Assembly (NCBI GenBank): GCA_902514695.1
Contig: CABXRR010000003.1
Location: 1 to 64,000, forward strand
Direction: 5' to 3'
Length of the DNA: 64,000 bases
Origin: an uncultured Pelagibacteraceae bacterium
GTDB taxonomy: Bacteria; Pseudomonadota; Alphaproteobacteria; Pelagibacterales; Pelagibacteraceae
Under the pieces are notes generated by a model, which saw only the letters and a list, made by a program, of their open reading frames with translations, was not told the DNA's origin and did not search any database. The translations under genes and the position numbers were made by a program. Shown here piece after piece: positions 47,306 through 56,949 of this stretch (its first letter is position 1; each line of letters starts with the position of its first letter).

Positions 47306-48315
47306 AAATTTCTTGAAATACTGAAAGAGGTCAAATTTTCAAGGATATTTTTTTCATCACAATCATTAAACACCGATAGAGAATTAGATGCTAGATTTAT
47401 ATAGTGTTGTGCTTTTTGATAGCATGATTTAATTATTTCATATTTTTTTATTAAAGACAAAGAATAATTTAGATCATTTTCATCTCTAGTATTTTTTGAA
47501 AAAATTTCTTTAAGCTTTTCTTTTTCCTGATTATTTGCTGTTTGAAATAATAAAATTATAGGAAGTGTTACTTTACCTTCATAAAAATCTTTACCTATTT
47601 TTTTTCCAAATAACTTTAGTTCTGAATTATAATCCAAGGTATCATCTGCAATTTGGAAAGTTAATCCAAGGTTTTTACCATAAAACTCTAAAGCCTCTTT
47701 TTCTTTACTTTTCATATTAGATAAAATTGCCCCAACCTTTGTTGAAGCAGCAAATAATTCAGCAGTTTTTGCAGATATAATTTTAAGATATGTTTCTTCC
47801 AACATATCAACCTCGCCTTGATGTTGAAGTTGTAATACTTCCCCTTGAGCAATTTTTGAGGATGTTGAAGATAACAATTTTAAAACTTCTAAGTTTCCAT
47901 CTTCAACCATCATCTCAAAACATCTACTCAACAAATAATCTCCAACTAATACAGATGAGTGATTGTCCCAAATTTTGTTTAAAGTTTTTTTTCCTCTTCT
48001 TAAAGAACCATTATCTATAACATCATCATGCATTAAAGTTGCTGAATGTATTAATTCGACACAGGCTGCTAAATTTATATCTCTTGTTCCTTTTGAATAA
48101 CCACACATTTTAGCAGAACCTAAAGTGAGTAAAGCCCTTAACCTTTTGCCTCCTGTATCAAGATGATAGTTTGTCATTTTTTGAACTAACTCAACATCAC
48201 TCGATAATTTTAATTTAATTTTTTCTTCAACTAATAATAATTTATTCTCTAGGGAATCCTTAAGTTGAAAATAAGAATTATTAACTTGGTTTTTAAGCTG
48301 TATTACAGTTCCCAT
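47302..48315 (-). CDS. ispB: octaprenyl/polyprenyl diphosphate synthase
   Basis: The 337-residue long-chain prenyl transferase has GGKRLRALL, the first motif DDVIDNGSLRRG (about 97-108) and the second DDTLDYNSE (about 223-231). LIHSATLMHDD, with small residues before the first motif, fits a long product. It makes the quinone side chain, probably from FPP supplied by ispA. Symbol chosen by family; chain length is not known. It is divergent from the S49 peptidase gene across a 113-base gap. Confidence 0.92.
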   Translation of the reverse strand: MGTVIQLKNQVNNSYFQLKDSLENKLLLVEEKIKLKLSSDVELVQKMTNYHLDTGGKRLRALLTLGSAKMCGYSKGTRDINLAACVELIHSATLMHDDVIDNGSLRRGKKTLNKIWDNHSSVLVGDYLLSRCFEMMVEDGNLEVLKLLSSTSSKIAQGEVLQLQHQGEVDMLEETYLKIISAKTAELFAASTKVGAILSNMKSKEKEALEFYGKNLGLTFQIADDTLDYNSELKLFGKKIGKDFYEGKVTLPIILLFQTANNQEKEKLKEIFSKNTRDENDLNYSLSLIKKYEIIKSCYQKAQHYINLASNSLSVFNDCDEKNILENLTSFSISRNF

Positions 48316-48362
48316 AAGCTAACAAACTAGTATAATAACTTTATATTTATTACTTATCAATT

Positions 48363-48393
48363 GACGCACCTGAATCTTCAATTATAAGGTGTC
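48363..48393. repeat. imperfect hairpin in ispB / S49-peptidase divergent gap
   Basis: GAC..ACCT (48363-48371, two-base bulge) can pair with AGGTGTC (48387-48393), with a further 3-pair inner stem. The + strand is followed by a T-rich stretch. The 113-base gap holds no gene otherwise. It could be a structured leader or a weak terminator; the role is unknown. Confidence 0.3.
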
Positions 48394-48428
48394 TTTATAT
48401 TCAATTAAAAATTCTATAAAGATTAAAA

Positions 48429-49235
48429 ATGTTCTCTTTTTTTAAAAAGAAAAAAATTATTCCGCATATTAAGCTGAGTGGAGTTATTGGAAATGTCGGA
48501 AAATTTAAACAAGGAATAGATTTTTCAGGTCAAGAAGAGATTATTTTAAAAGCATTTTCTTTAAAAAAAGCTCCATGTGTTGCTATTACTATAAATTCAC
48601 CAGGTGGATCACCTGTTCAGTCTCATCTAATTTACAATTTTATAAGACAACAAGCTAAAAAAAATAAAAAAAAAGTTATTGTGTTTGCAGAGGATGTTGC
48701 TGCATCTGGAGGATACTTAATTGCATGTGCTGGTGATGAAATTTATGCAAACTCTAGTTCAATAATCGGATCAATAGGAGTCATCTATTCTTCTTTTGGT
48801 TTCACTGAACTAATTAAAAAGATTGGGGTTGAAAGAAGAGTGCATACCGCAGGTAAAAACAAAAGTACTCTTGATCCTTTTCTTGATGAAAAAAAAGAAG
48901 ATATAGAAAGATTAAAAAGTATTCAATTAGATTTACACAAAAATTTTATAGACGTTGTTGAAGAAAGTAGGGGCTCTAAAATAAAAAAAACGGATACAGA
49001 ACTTTTCTCTGGTGAATTCTGGTCTGGAAGCAAAGCAAAGGGGCTTGGTTTGATAGATGATATTGGAGATGCTAATCAAATATTGAAAGAAAAATTCGGA
49101 GAAGAAGTTGTAATTAAAAAATTTGAAAAATCAAAAAGCTGGTTAAGTAAAAAATTGTCTTCATCAAACGATCATTTAGATCAATTGACAAATATATTAG
49201 ATGAAAAATCTATCTGGCAAAAATATGGTCTCTAA
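48429..49235 (+). CDS. S49-family signal-peptide peptidase (SppA/SohB-like)
   Basis: The 268-residue serine protease has an SppA catalytic domain. [20 protein letters not shown] carries the catalytic Ser93, and the Lys partner is in [12 protein letters not shown] (about 145). INSPGGSP (56-62) is the oxyanion-region motif. The N-terminus lacks the usual membrane anchor, so it may be cytoplasmic or loosely membrane bound. It is the short single-domain type. The glyQ start at 49225 lies within its last codons. Confidence 0.88.
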   Translation: MFSFFKKKKIIPHIKLSGVIGNVGKFKQGIDFSGQEEIILKAFSLKKAPCVAITINSPGGSPVQSHLIYNFIRQQAKKNKKKVIVFAEDVAASGGYLIACAGDEIYANSSSIIGSIGVIYSSFGFTELIKKIGVERRVHTAGKNKSTLDPFLDEKKEDIERLKSIQLDLHKNFIDVVEESRGSKIKKTDTELFSGEFWSGSKAKGLGLIDDIGDANQILKEKFGEEVVIKKFEKSKSWLSKKLSSSNDHLDQLTNILDEKSIWQKYGL

Positions 49236-50106
49236 GAATAATAAAAAAAAACAAAAGTTTCAAACCTTTCAAGACACGATTCAAAATTTGCAAAAATTTT
49301 GGAGCAAACATGGTTGTATAATTTTACAACCATATGATATGGAGGTTGGAGCTGGAACATTCCATCCAGCAACTACTTTAAGATCTCTTGGGCCTAAATC
49401 ATGGAAAGCTGCGTATGTGCAACCTTCAAGGAGACCAACTGATGGCAGATATGGAGACAATCCAAATAGACTTCAACACTATTATCAATTTCAGGTAATT
49501 GTAAAACCTTCACCTTCAAATATAAAAAAACTATATTTAAATAGTTTATCAGTAATTGGTATCGATCATAAAAATCATGATATCAGATTTGTAGAAGACG
49601 ATTGGGAAAGTCCAACTTTAGGAGCTGCTGGATTGGGATGGGAGGTATGGTGTGATGGAATGGAAATAACACAATTTACATATTTCCAACAAATGGCTGG
49701 TTTTGAATGTAAACCAGTTTCAGTTGAGATAACTTATGGTCTTGAAAGAATTTGTATGTTCACTCAACAAAAAAAAAATGTTTATGATTTAATTTGGAAT
49801 AATGAGAATATAGAATACCGTGAAGTGTTTCATCAATCAGAAAAAGAATTTTCAGCATATAATTTTGAATACGCGAATACAGAAAATCTTTTTAAAATGT
49901 TTGAGATGTTTGAGAATGAAGCTAAGTCATTAGTTGAAAAAAAAATTTCTTTACCAGCTTATGATCAATGTTTAAAAGCAAGTCATGTATTTAACGTGTT
50001 AGATGCTAGAGGAGCAATTAGTGTTGCTCAACGAGCAGAGTACATCGGCAGAATAAGAGATATTACAAAATCAGTTGCTGCAGTCTGGATTGATACCCAA
50101 ATATAA
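49225..50106 (+). CDS. glyQ: glycine-tRNA ligase alpha subunit
   Basis: The 293-residue subunit of the bacterial (alpha2beta2) GlyRS has [53 protein letters not shown], and [22 protein letters not shown] at 49225 is preferred: it overlaps the peptidase gene by 11 bases. The ATG at 49201 would add eight residues not expected in the family. glyS starts 1 base after its stop. Confidence 0.97.
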   Translation: MVSKNNKKKQKFQTFQDTIQNLQKFWSKHGCIILQPYDMEVGAGTFHPATTLRSLGPKSWKAAYVQPSRRPTDGRYGDNPNRLQHYYQFQVIVKPSPSNIKKLYLNSLSVIGIDHKNHDIRFVEDDWESPTLGAAGLGWEVWCDGMEITQFTYFQQMAGFECKPVSVEITYGLERICMFTQQKKNVYDLIWNNENIEYREVFHQSEKEFSAYNFEYANTENLFKMFEMFENEAKSLVEKKISLPAYDQCLKASHVFNVLDARGAISVAQRAEYIGRIRDITKSVAAVWIDTQI

Positions 50107-50107
50107 A

Positions 50108-52180
50108 ATGGCAGAATTTTTTTTAGAATTATTTAGTGAAGAAATTCCGGCAGGACTCCAAAAGAATTTACGTGAAAAACTTTTAGAGGAATTTCGAAAA
50201 TTTTTTTTAGAAAAATCAATTAAATCAAAAAAAAGCTTTTCATTATCTACACCCAATAGATTAATAATAGTTTTTGAAGGTTTAGAAAAACAAGTTAAAA
50301 TATTATCTGAAGAAATAAAAGGACCAAAGACCAATGCCCCTGAACAAGCGTTGGAAGGTTTTATAAGGAAAAATGAAATAGAAAAAAAAGATTTATTTAA
50401 AAATAAAACTGAAAAAGGGGAGTTTTATTTTTACAAAACAAAATCTGAATTACTCAAAACTAATGATTTGTTGATAGAGTTTGTTCCAAAATTACTTAAA
50501 AACTATCAATGGAAAAAATCAATGAAATGGGGAGAGCACGATCTTAATTGGGGCAGACCTTTAAAATCAATTTTGTCAGTATTTGATAAGAAAGTAGTTA
50601 ATTTTGAATTCCATCATATATCTTCGTCCAATTTGACATTTATTGATAAAGATTTTGAGGAAAAAAAAAGGATTTTTACAGATTTTAGGACATATGAGAA
50701 ATATTTAAAAAAACAGGGAACACTAGTTAATCAAAACATAAGGAAAGAATTAATAAACAAAGAATTTTCAAAAATACTTAATAAAAGAAACTTGAAAATT
50801 CAAGATAATCCAAGATTGATCGATGAAGTAATAAATTTGGTAGATAATCCTAACGTTTTAATATGCAGTTTCGATAAAAAATTTTTATCTATTCCAAAAG
50901 AAATTTTAACCCTAACGATGCAATCTCATCAAAAATATTTTCCAACTTTTGATAATAAAGGTGAAATTACAAATGAATTTCTCATTGTTGCAAATAAAAA
51001 AGATCAAAAGGGATTGATAAAAATTGGAAATGAGAGAGTTGTAGAAGCAAGACTCAGTGATGCAGAATTTTTTTGGAATAAAGATAAAACTCAAAATCTA
51101 GTAAAGAAAGTATCTGAATTAAAATCAATTAATTTTTTTAAAGGATTGGGAACATATTTTGACAAAGTTCAACGAATGAGGAAATTAGGTGGAATAATTT
51201 CTGATGAATTATTAATAAGTAAAGAAAAAGTTGAGCTTTCAGCATCAATTTGTAAAACTGATTTAACCTCTGATTTAGTTGGAGAATTTCCTGAGCTACA
51301 AGGTATCATGGGTGGATACTTTTCAATGCATCAGGGATTTGATAAAGATATTTCACTAGCAATAACCGAACAATACTTACCAATTGGTTTAGATTCAAAA
51401 ACTCCTAAAAAACCTTTTAGTGTTGCATTATCTGTTACAGATAAAATTGATACTTTAGTTGGCTTTTTTGGAATAAACGAAAAACCTACAAGTTCGAAAG
51501 ATCCATTTGCACTTAGAAGAATTTCTCTTGGTATTATTAGAACAATAATAGAAAATAAAAAAAATTTAAAATTAAATGATCTATTAATTTATTCCTCAAG
51601 CCTGTATCAAGATCAAGGACATAATTTCACTAACGACAATTTACAAAAAGAACTACATAGTTTTTTAAAAGATAGATTTAAATATTATATGAAAGAAAAA
51701 CAAATTCGTAATGACATTATTGATGCTTCAATTTCATCATTTTCTCTTAACAAATTGTTTTCATCTTTTGAAAAAGCTAATAAATTAAATAAAATTATTA
51801 ATCATCAAGTAGGGCTTGATGTCATCTCAGGTTATAAAAGAGCATCAAATATATTAGATAGTGAAATAAAAAAAAGTGAAATTGAAATAACTAATACGAC
51901 TGACCCTGGTATTTTTAAAACCGAATTTGAGAATAATTTGTATAAAAAGATTAATGAGATCAAAAAGTATTATTCAAATATTAATAATGACGAAAATTAT
52001 GAAAAATCATTATCAATTCTAGCAAGTACTAAAAAAGAGATTTTTGAGTTTTTTGATAATGTTAAAGTGAATGAAGAAAACGAAACTTTAAGAAAAAACA
52101 GATTGGAACTTATTAATATGTTGTGTAAAACCTTTCAAAATTTTATAAATTTTCAGTTATTAAAAGCAAACAATGAATAA
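50108..52180 (+). CDS. glyS: glycine-tRNA ligase beta subunit
   Basis: The 690-residue subunit starts MAEFFLELFSEEIPAGLQK, the usual N-terminus. The ATG at 50108 is chosen since the in-frame start at 50075 would run inside glyQ. KWGEHDLNWGRPLKSIL, TLTMQSHQKYF, EARLSDAEFFWNKD, GIMGGYFSMHQG and KDPFALRR are conserved segments. It follows glyQ by 1 base and overlaps ppdK by 8. It joins with GlyQ to charge tRNA-Gly. Confidence 0.96.
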   Translation: MAEFFLELFSEEIPAGLQKNLREKLLEEFRKFFLEKSIKSKKSFSLSTPNRLIIVFEGLEKQVKILSEEIKGPKTNAPEQALEGFIRKNEIEKKDLFKNKTEKGEFYFYKTKSELLKTNDLLIEFVPKLLKNYQWKKSMKWGEHDLNWGRPLKSILSVFDKKVVNFEFHHISSSNLTFIDKDFEEKKRIFTDFRTYEKYLKKQGTLVNQNIRKELINKEFSKILNKRNLKIQDNPRLIDEVINLVDNPNVLICSFDKKFLSIPKEILTLTMQSHQKYFPTFDNKGEITNEFLIVANKKDQKGLIKIGNERVVEARLSDAEFFWNKDKTQNLVKKVSELKSINFFKGLGTYFDKVQRMRKLGGIISDELLISKEKVELSASICKTDLTSDLVGEFPELQGIMGGYFSMHQGFDKDISLAITEQYLPIGLDSKTPKKPFSVALSVTDKIDTLVGFFGINEKPTSSKDPFALRRISLGIIRTIIENKKNLKLNDLLIYSSSLYQDQGHNFTNDNLQKELHSFLKDRFKYYMKEKQIRNDIIDASISSFSLNKLFSSFEKANKLNKIINHQVGLDVISGYKRASNILDSEIKKSEIEITNTTDPGIFKTEFENNLYKKINEIKKYYSNINNDENYEKSLSILASTKKEIFEFFDNVKVNEENETLRKNRLELINMLCKTFQNFINFQLLKANNE

Positions 52181-54833
52181 ACTAATTTTAAATTTTAAGT
52201 CAAAAGATACAAAAAAAATTAAGAATCCAAAAAATTTTTTGGGAGGAAAGGGAGCTAATTTATCAGAGATGGGAAGAATGGGGCTTCCTGTGCCACCAGG
52301 CTTTACTATTTCAACAAAGGTTTGTGAAATTTTTTATAAAGATAAAAAAAAATTAAATTCAAAATTAATAAGTCAGATCAAAAAAGAATTAAAAGTTATT
52401 GAAAAGGATGTATCAAAAAAATTTGGAGATTTGAAAAACCCTCTTTTATTGTCTGTTAGATCTGGAGCTAGAGTTTCAATGCCTGGAATGATGGACACAA
52501 TCCTTAATCTCGGGCTAAATGACAAAACTGTAACTGCCTTAGCAATTAAGACTTCTAATGGTAGATTTGCTAAAGACAGTTATAGGAGATTTATTCAAAT
52601 GTATGGAAATGTTGTCTTAGGTGTAGAAAGCCATTATTTTGAGGAATTAATAGAAAATTACAAGTTAACCAAGGGAGTCTTATTGGATACAGATCTAGAT
52701 GAAGATGATTGGGATGGTTTAATAAGAGATTTTAAAAATGTTGTTAAAGAAAAAACAAAAAAAGAATTTCCCCAAGATGTTAATCAACAATTACTTGGCG
52801 CAATAAGTGCTGTATTTCTTTCCTGGGAAAGTAATAGGGCAAAAGTTTATAGAAAATTAAATCAAATACCTTCCGAGTGGGGAACTGCAGTAAATGTACA
52901 ATCAATGGTATTTGGAAACATGGGAAATGATTGTGCTACCGGCGTAGTTTTTACAAGAAATCCTTCTGATGGTTCAAATGATATTTATGGAGAGTATCTA
53001 ATTAATGCACAAGGAGAAGATGTTGTAGCTGGAACTAGAACGCCACAATACATAACTAAAAAAGCTAAAAAAGAAGCTAAGGTTATAGAGCAGTCTATGG
53101 AAGAATCTATGCCTAAAGTTTATAGAGAATTGAATAAAATTTTAAAGAAATTAGAAAATCATTATAAAGATATGCAAGATGTAGAATTTACAGTTGAAAA
53201 TAATAAGCTTTGGATTTTACAAACCCGCTCTGGAAAAAGAACATCAAAATCAGCTGTAAAGATTGCAGTTGATATGGTCAAAGAAAAATTAATTTCTAAA
53301 AATGATGCTATTTTACGTGTTGACCCTAATTCACTAGATACATTGTTGCATCCAACACTAGATGAAAAAAGTTCAATACAAGTTATTGCCAATGGCTTGC
53401 CAGCATCACCTGGGGCCGCGAGTGGTAAAGTAGTTTTTACGTCAGAAGAAGCTGAGAGATTAAATGATATGATGCAAGACACCATCTTAGTAAGAGTAGA
53501 GACATCCCCAGAAGATATACAAGGTATGCATGCTGCAAAGGGAATTTTGACTGCAAGAGGTGGCATGACTAGTCATGCCGCAGTAGTTGCAAGAGGAATG
53601 GGGAGACCTTGTGTCTCCGGTTCAAGTGAAATTGACATAAATTATGAACAAAGATTATTTAAAACACCCTCTGTTGAAGTCAAAGAGGGAGAAATAATCA
53701 CGATTGATGGATCAACAGGTAGAATAATTTTAGGAAATGTTCCAACAGTCAAACCAGAAATTTCAGGTGATTTTTCTAAATTAATGAGTTGGGCAGATAA
53801 TGTAAGAAAATTAAAAGTAAGAACAAATTCTGAAACTCCAATGGACACAAAAATAGCAAGAGATTTTGGGGCAGAAGGAATTGGCCTTTGTAGAACAGAA
53901 CATATGTTTTTTGACGAGGAAAGAATTTTATCAGTAAGGGAAATGATCTTATCTAAAACTCTTGAAGATCGAGCAAAAGCCTTAAAAAAACTTTTACCTC
54001 ATCAAAAAGACGATTTTATGAAAATTTTCAAGATTATGCATGGTCTTCCGGTTACTGTAAGATTGTTAGATCCTCCATTACATGAATTTTTACCTAAATC
54101 AGATAAAGAGATTTCAGAGGTTGCAAACATTGTTGGAGCAGATAGAAAAGAAGTGGAGTCTAGAATTGATGAACTTCATGAGCAAAATCCAATGCTTGGA
54201 CACAGAGGTTGTAGATTAGGCATTTCTTTTCCAGAAATTTACGAGATGCAATGTAGAGCAATTTTCGAAGCATTAGCAGATCTTAAAAAAAATAAACAAA
54301 AATCAGCCTTTCCTGAAATCATGATACCACTTGTCTCAACAGAGGCTGAGATAAAGATCATGAAAGATTTGGTTATAAATACTGCAAAAAAGGTTCAAGA
54401 TGAAAATAAAACTAAAATAGAATTTTTAGTTGGTACAATGATTGAATTGCCTCGAGCAGCAATTAAAGCAAAAGATATAGCTAAACATGCTGAATTTTTT
54501 AGTTTTGGTACAAATGATTTAACTCAAACAACTTTTGGTATTAGTCGAGATGATAGTGGCAAATTTTTGAATGATTATATTGATAATAAAATTTTTACAG
54601 TAGATCCGTTTGTGTCCATAGACGATGGTGTAAAAGATTTAATCAAAATTGCAGTCGAAAAAGGAAAAAAACAAAATAAAAAAATTAAATTAGGAATTTG
54701 TGGAGAGCACGGGGGTGACCCTAAAAGTATTCATTTCTGCACCAATGTAGGTTTAAATTACGTTTCCTGCTCTCCTTATAGAGTTCCAATAGCTAGACTA
54801 GCTGCCGCTCAAGCTGAATTATTAAAAAAATGA
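52173..54833 (+). CDS. ppdK: pyruvate, phosphate dikinase
   Basis: The 886-residue enzyme converts PEP, AMP and pyrophosphate to pyruvate, ATP and phosphate, reversibly. It has the ATP-grasp part (GGKGANLSEMGRMGLPVPPGFTIS), the phosphohistidine swivel GGMTSHAAVVARGMGRPCVSG, and the PEP barrel with GICGEHGGDP carrying the catalytic Cys. In SAR11-type metabolism it can take the place of pyruvate kinase; no pyk was seen here. It overlaps glyS by 8 bases. Confidence 0.97.
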   Translation: MNKLILNFKSKDTKKIKNPKNFLGGKGANLSEMGRMGLPVPPGFTISTKVCEIFYKDKKKLNSKLISQIKKELKVIEKDVSKKFGDLKNPLLLSVRSGARVSMPGMMDTILNLGLNDKTVTALAIKTSNGRFAKDSYRRFIQMYGNVVLGVESHYFEELIENYKLTKGVLLDTDLDEDDWDGLIRDFKNVVKEKTKKEFPQDVNQQLLGAISAVFLSWESNRAKVYRKLNQIPSEWGTAVNVQSMVFGNMGNDCATGVVFTRNPSDGSNDIYGEYLINAQGEDVVAGTRTPQYITKKAKKEAKVIEQSMEESMPKVYRELNKILKKLENHYKDMQDVEFTVENNKLWILQTRSGKRTSKSAVKIAVDMVKEKLISKNDAILRVDPNSLDTLLHPTLDEKSSIQVIANGLPASPGAASGKVVFTSEEAERLNDMMQDTILVRVETSPEDIQGMHAAKGILTARGGMTSHAAVVARGMGRPCVSGSSEIDINYEQRLFKTPSVEVKEGEIITIDGSTGRIILGNVPTVKPEISGDFSKLMSWADNVRKLKVRTNSETPMDTKIARDFGAEGIGLCRTEHMFFDEERILSVREMILSKTLEDRAKALKKLLPHQKDDFMKIFKIMHGLPVTVRLLDPPLHEFLPKSDKEISEVANIVGADRKEVESRIDELHEQNPMLGHRGCRLGISFPEIYEMQCRAIFEALADLKKNKQKSAFPEIMIPLVSTEAEIKIMKDLVINTAKKVQDENKTKIEFLVGTMIELPRAAIKAKDIAKHAEFFSFGTNDLTQTTFGISRDDSGKFLNDYIDNKIFTVDPFVSIDDGVKDLIKIAVEKGKKQNKKIKLGICGEHGGDPKSIHFCTNVGLNYVSCSPYRVPIARLAAAQAELLKK

Positions 54834-54888
54834 TCTTTATTATCTCTTATAAAAACAGTAGATTAGGATTTCTTGTTTCTTTAATCTT

Positions 54889-55611
54889 ATGAAAAAATTT
54901 TTAGCATCGTCATTAATTAAAATATCTAGAGTAATTTACCTTATTACAAGGGTTATAAGTTTAATAACACCTCCAGAACTTCGATTAAAATTGAAAAAAA
55001 AAATGGAGGATAATTTGGTAGAGGAAACATTTCAAAATTTTAAAGAACATCTTAAAAAAAGCTTAATATTTGATAATGTTGAAAAAATAAGAGAATATGC
55101 AATAGAAGCCTCTTTAATTAATGACAAAAATAAAGAATACTATTATTTAGAGTTTGGAACATTTGAAGGTACAAGTGCCAACTTTTTTTCTAAATATATT
55201 AACAAATTATATGTTTTTGATAGTTTTGAAGGTTTAAAAGAAGATTGGGCTGGCACAGCAGGTTCAAAAGGAACATTTAGCTTAGCTAAAAAAATCCCAA
55301 AACTTAATTCAAATGTAGAGCCAATAGTTGGTTGGGTAGAAGATAATTTGGATGATTTTTTGAAAAAACATAATCCAAAAGTGAATTTTGTACATTTAGA
55401 TATGGATACTTATAGTTCGACAAAATTTACTTTAGAAAAACTAAAACCTTATTTAGTTAAAAACGCTATTATAATTTTTGATGAATTATACAATTACATA
55501 GGTTGGGAACATGGAGAATATAAAGCATTAAAAGAAGTTTTTAAAGATGAAGAATTTGAATATAAGGCTTTTATGATTAACTCTGAACAAACTGTTATTA
55601 AAGTTAAGTAA
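54889..55611 (+). CDS. TylF/macrocin-type or class I SAM methyltransferase
   Basis: The 240-residue product has a class I SAM methyltransferase core: YYLEFGTFEGTSANFFSKYI (79-98) as motif I, LYVFDSFEGLKEDW with the acidic tip, and NFVHLDMDTYSSTKFTLEKL (metal-binding DMD), then IIFDELYNYIGWEHGEYKAL. The last two fit metal-dependent TylF / macrocin O-methyltransferases. Those often act on sugars. It stands alone on the + strand between ppdK and the ssrA gene. The substrate is unknown; surface glycan is likely from context. Confidence 0.7.
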   Translation: MKKFLASSLIKISRVIYLITRVISLITPPELRLKLKKKMEDNLVEETFQNFKEHLKKSLIFDNVEKIREYAIEASLINDKNKEYYYLEFGTFEGTSANFFSKYINKLYVFDSFEGLKEDWAGTAGSKGTFSLAKKIPKLNSNVEPIVGWVEDNLDDFLKKHNPKVNFVHLDMDTYSSTKFTLEKLKPYLVKNAIIIFDELYNYIGWEHGEYKALKEVFKDEEFEYKAFMINSEQTVIKVK

Positions 55612-55631
55612 ATTTATTTATTGTCTTAAAT

Positions 55632-55894
55632 AAAAGGGGCGTTCTGTTGCCAGGTGCCCCAGACCCCGTTTACCTAATTAACAATGTTAATTAAGCAGCA
55701 AGTGCGTAACTTTCGTTAGCAATTATAAATTAGCCCTTTACGGAGGAACAATTCCGAACGAAAAAATAGCCTTTAGTCACCCGTCGAATCTAGTTCACCC
55801 CCATAAGTTGTAAATGGTGGAGGTGGTGGGTACTGCCCCCACGTCCGCAATGGTTATTACGAAATTCGTTTATCGTCATAGTTGGAAAACCAAC
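55632..55894 (-). ncRNA. ssrA: tmRNA, circularly permuted (two-piece alphaproteobacterial type)
   Basis: On the - strand the acceptor piece comes first. T arm GTGGG/CCCAC with loop GGCAGTA, then CACCTCC, A and an encoded CCA ending at 55815. Twelve spacer bases follow. The coding piece then starts GGGGGTGAACTAGATTCGAC at 55802, the tmRNA 5' signature. GGGGGTG pairs with CACCTCC over 7 bp with a G-U third pair, as in alanine-charged tmRNA. The tag frame (55691-55720) encodes ANESYALAA and a TAA. A pseudoknot with ACCTGGCAACAGAAC and a GGGGC/GCCCC stem followed by T's closes the RNA. The gene rescues stalled ribosomes. The 5' end near 55894 is inferred. Confidence 0.95.
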
Positions 55895-55900
55895 CTTATT

Positions 55901-55928
55901 AATATAAAAGGAATTACAAGAGATTCAA
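55901..55928 (-). promoter_or_regulatory. sigma-70-type promoter for ssrA
   Basis: On the - strand TTGAAT (55923-55928) and TATATT (55901-55906) are 16 bases apart, with an expected start near 55894. A GTTGG/CCAAC hairpin (55881-55894) would form at the very start of the RNA. It lies 8 bases from the thyX ATG, so the divergent thyX promoter must overlap ssrA. Confidence 0.45.
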
Positions 55929-55936
55929 TACTAATC

Positions 55937-56884
55937 ATGAAATTAACTAAAGAACAATCAGAAGAGATAAAGAATCAGCAGTCTCAAATTACTCAAACTA
56001 AAAGAGTTACAGCTCATGAATTGGAAAAAATTCTCTATGAGGCACTTCCAGTGCTAGATCATGGATTTGTAAGAGTTGTTGATTATATGGGAGATGATAC
56101 TTCTATAGTTCAATCAGCCAGGGTCTCTTACGGAAAAGGTACAAAACAAGTTTCTACAGATTCAGGATTAATAAAATACTTGATGCGTCATTGGCATAGC
56201 ACCCCATTTGAGATGTGTGAAATTAAATATCATATTAAATTACCAATATTTATTGCTCGTCAGTGGATTAGACATAGAACAGCTAATGTAAATGAATATT
56301 CTGCAAGATATTCAATCTTAGATAAAGAATTTTATCTACCTAATTCAAAAAATCTAGCAGCCCAATCTACAAGCAATAGACAAGGTAGGGGAGACGTTCT
56401 TGAGGGAAAACAGGCAGAAGAAGTTTTAGAACTATTAAAAAGTGATGCTGAAAGAACATATGCTAACTATGAAACTATGCTTAATGAAAAATATGATGGA
56501 TCAACTATAGATGAAAATAAAAAAGGTTTAGCTCGAGAATTAGCAAGAATGAATTTAACTTTAAATACTTACACCCAATGGTACTGGAAAACAGATTTAC
56601 TAAATCTTATGAATTTTTTAAGATTAAGGGCAGACCACCATGCGCAGTATGAAATAAGAGTCTATGCAGATATAATGCTCGATACTTTAAAAAAATGGGT
56701 TCCAATAACATATGAAGCTTTTATGGATTATAGAGTAGGTGGTACTGAAGTTTCTTCAAAAGGAAAATCAGTTATTAAAAAATTAATTAAGGGTGAAAAT
56801 ATTTCAATAGATAGCTCTGGTTTATCTAAAAGGGAATGGAATGAATTAATGGAAGCATTTGAATTAAAGGATAAAATTATTTAA
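55937..56884 (+). CDS. thyX: FAD-dependent thymidylate synthase ThyX
   Basis: The 315-residue flavoenzyme makes dTMP with methylene-THF and NADPH. The family motif [13 protein letters not shown] is at 112-124 with RHR and Ser122/Arg124 in place; [21 protein letters not shown] precedes it. The ATG at 55937 is chosen. The frame stays open upstream to 55814, but that stretch is the tmRNA acceptor piece and its promoter, and the extra 41 residues are unlike ThyX. No thyA was seen in the window. Confidence 0.95.
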   Translation: MKLTKEQSEEIKNQQSQITQTKRVTAHELEKILYEALPVLDHGFVRVVDYMGDDTSIVQSARVSYGKGTKQVSTDSGLIKYLMRHWHSTPFEMCEIKYHIKLPIFIARQWIRHRTANVNEYSARYSILDKEFYLPNSKNLAAQSTSNRQGRGDVLEGKQAEEVLELLKSDAERTYANYETMLNEKYDGSTIDENKKGLARELARMNLTLNTYTQWYWKTDLLNLMNFLRLRADHHAQYEIRVYADIMLDTLKKWVPITYEAFMDYRVGGTEVSSKGKSVIKKLIKGENISIDSSGLSKREWNELMEAFELKDKII

Positions 56885-56949
56885 TTTATTTAATCTCTAA
56901 TATAATTTTACTACTTTAATAAATTAAAAAGTTTTGACTTCATTTAATT

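Noticed and set aside
53162-53566. 134-codon open frame antisense to ppdK
   Set aside because: It is opposite the conserved phosphohistidine region of ppdK and is a shadow.
55814-55936. N-terminal extension of ThyX by 41 residues
   Set aside because: The DNA is the tmRNA acceptor piece and promoter, and the added residues do not resemble ThyX.
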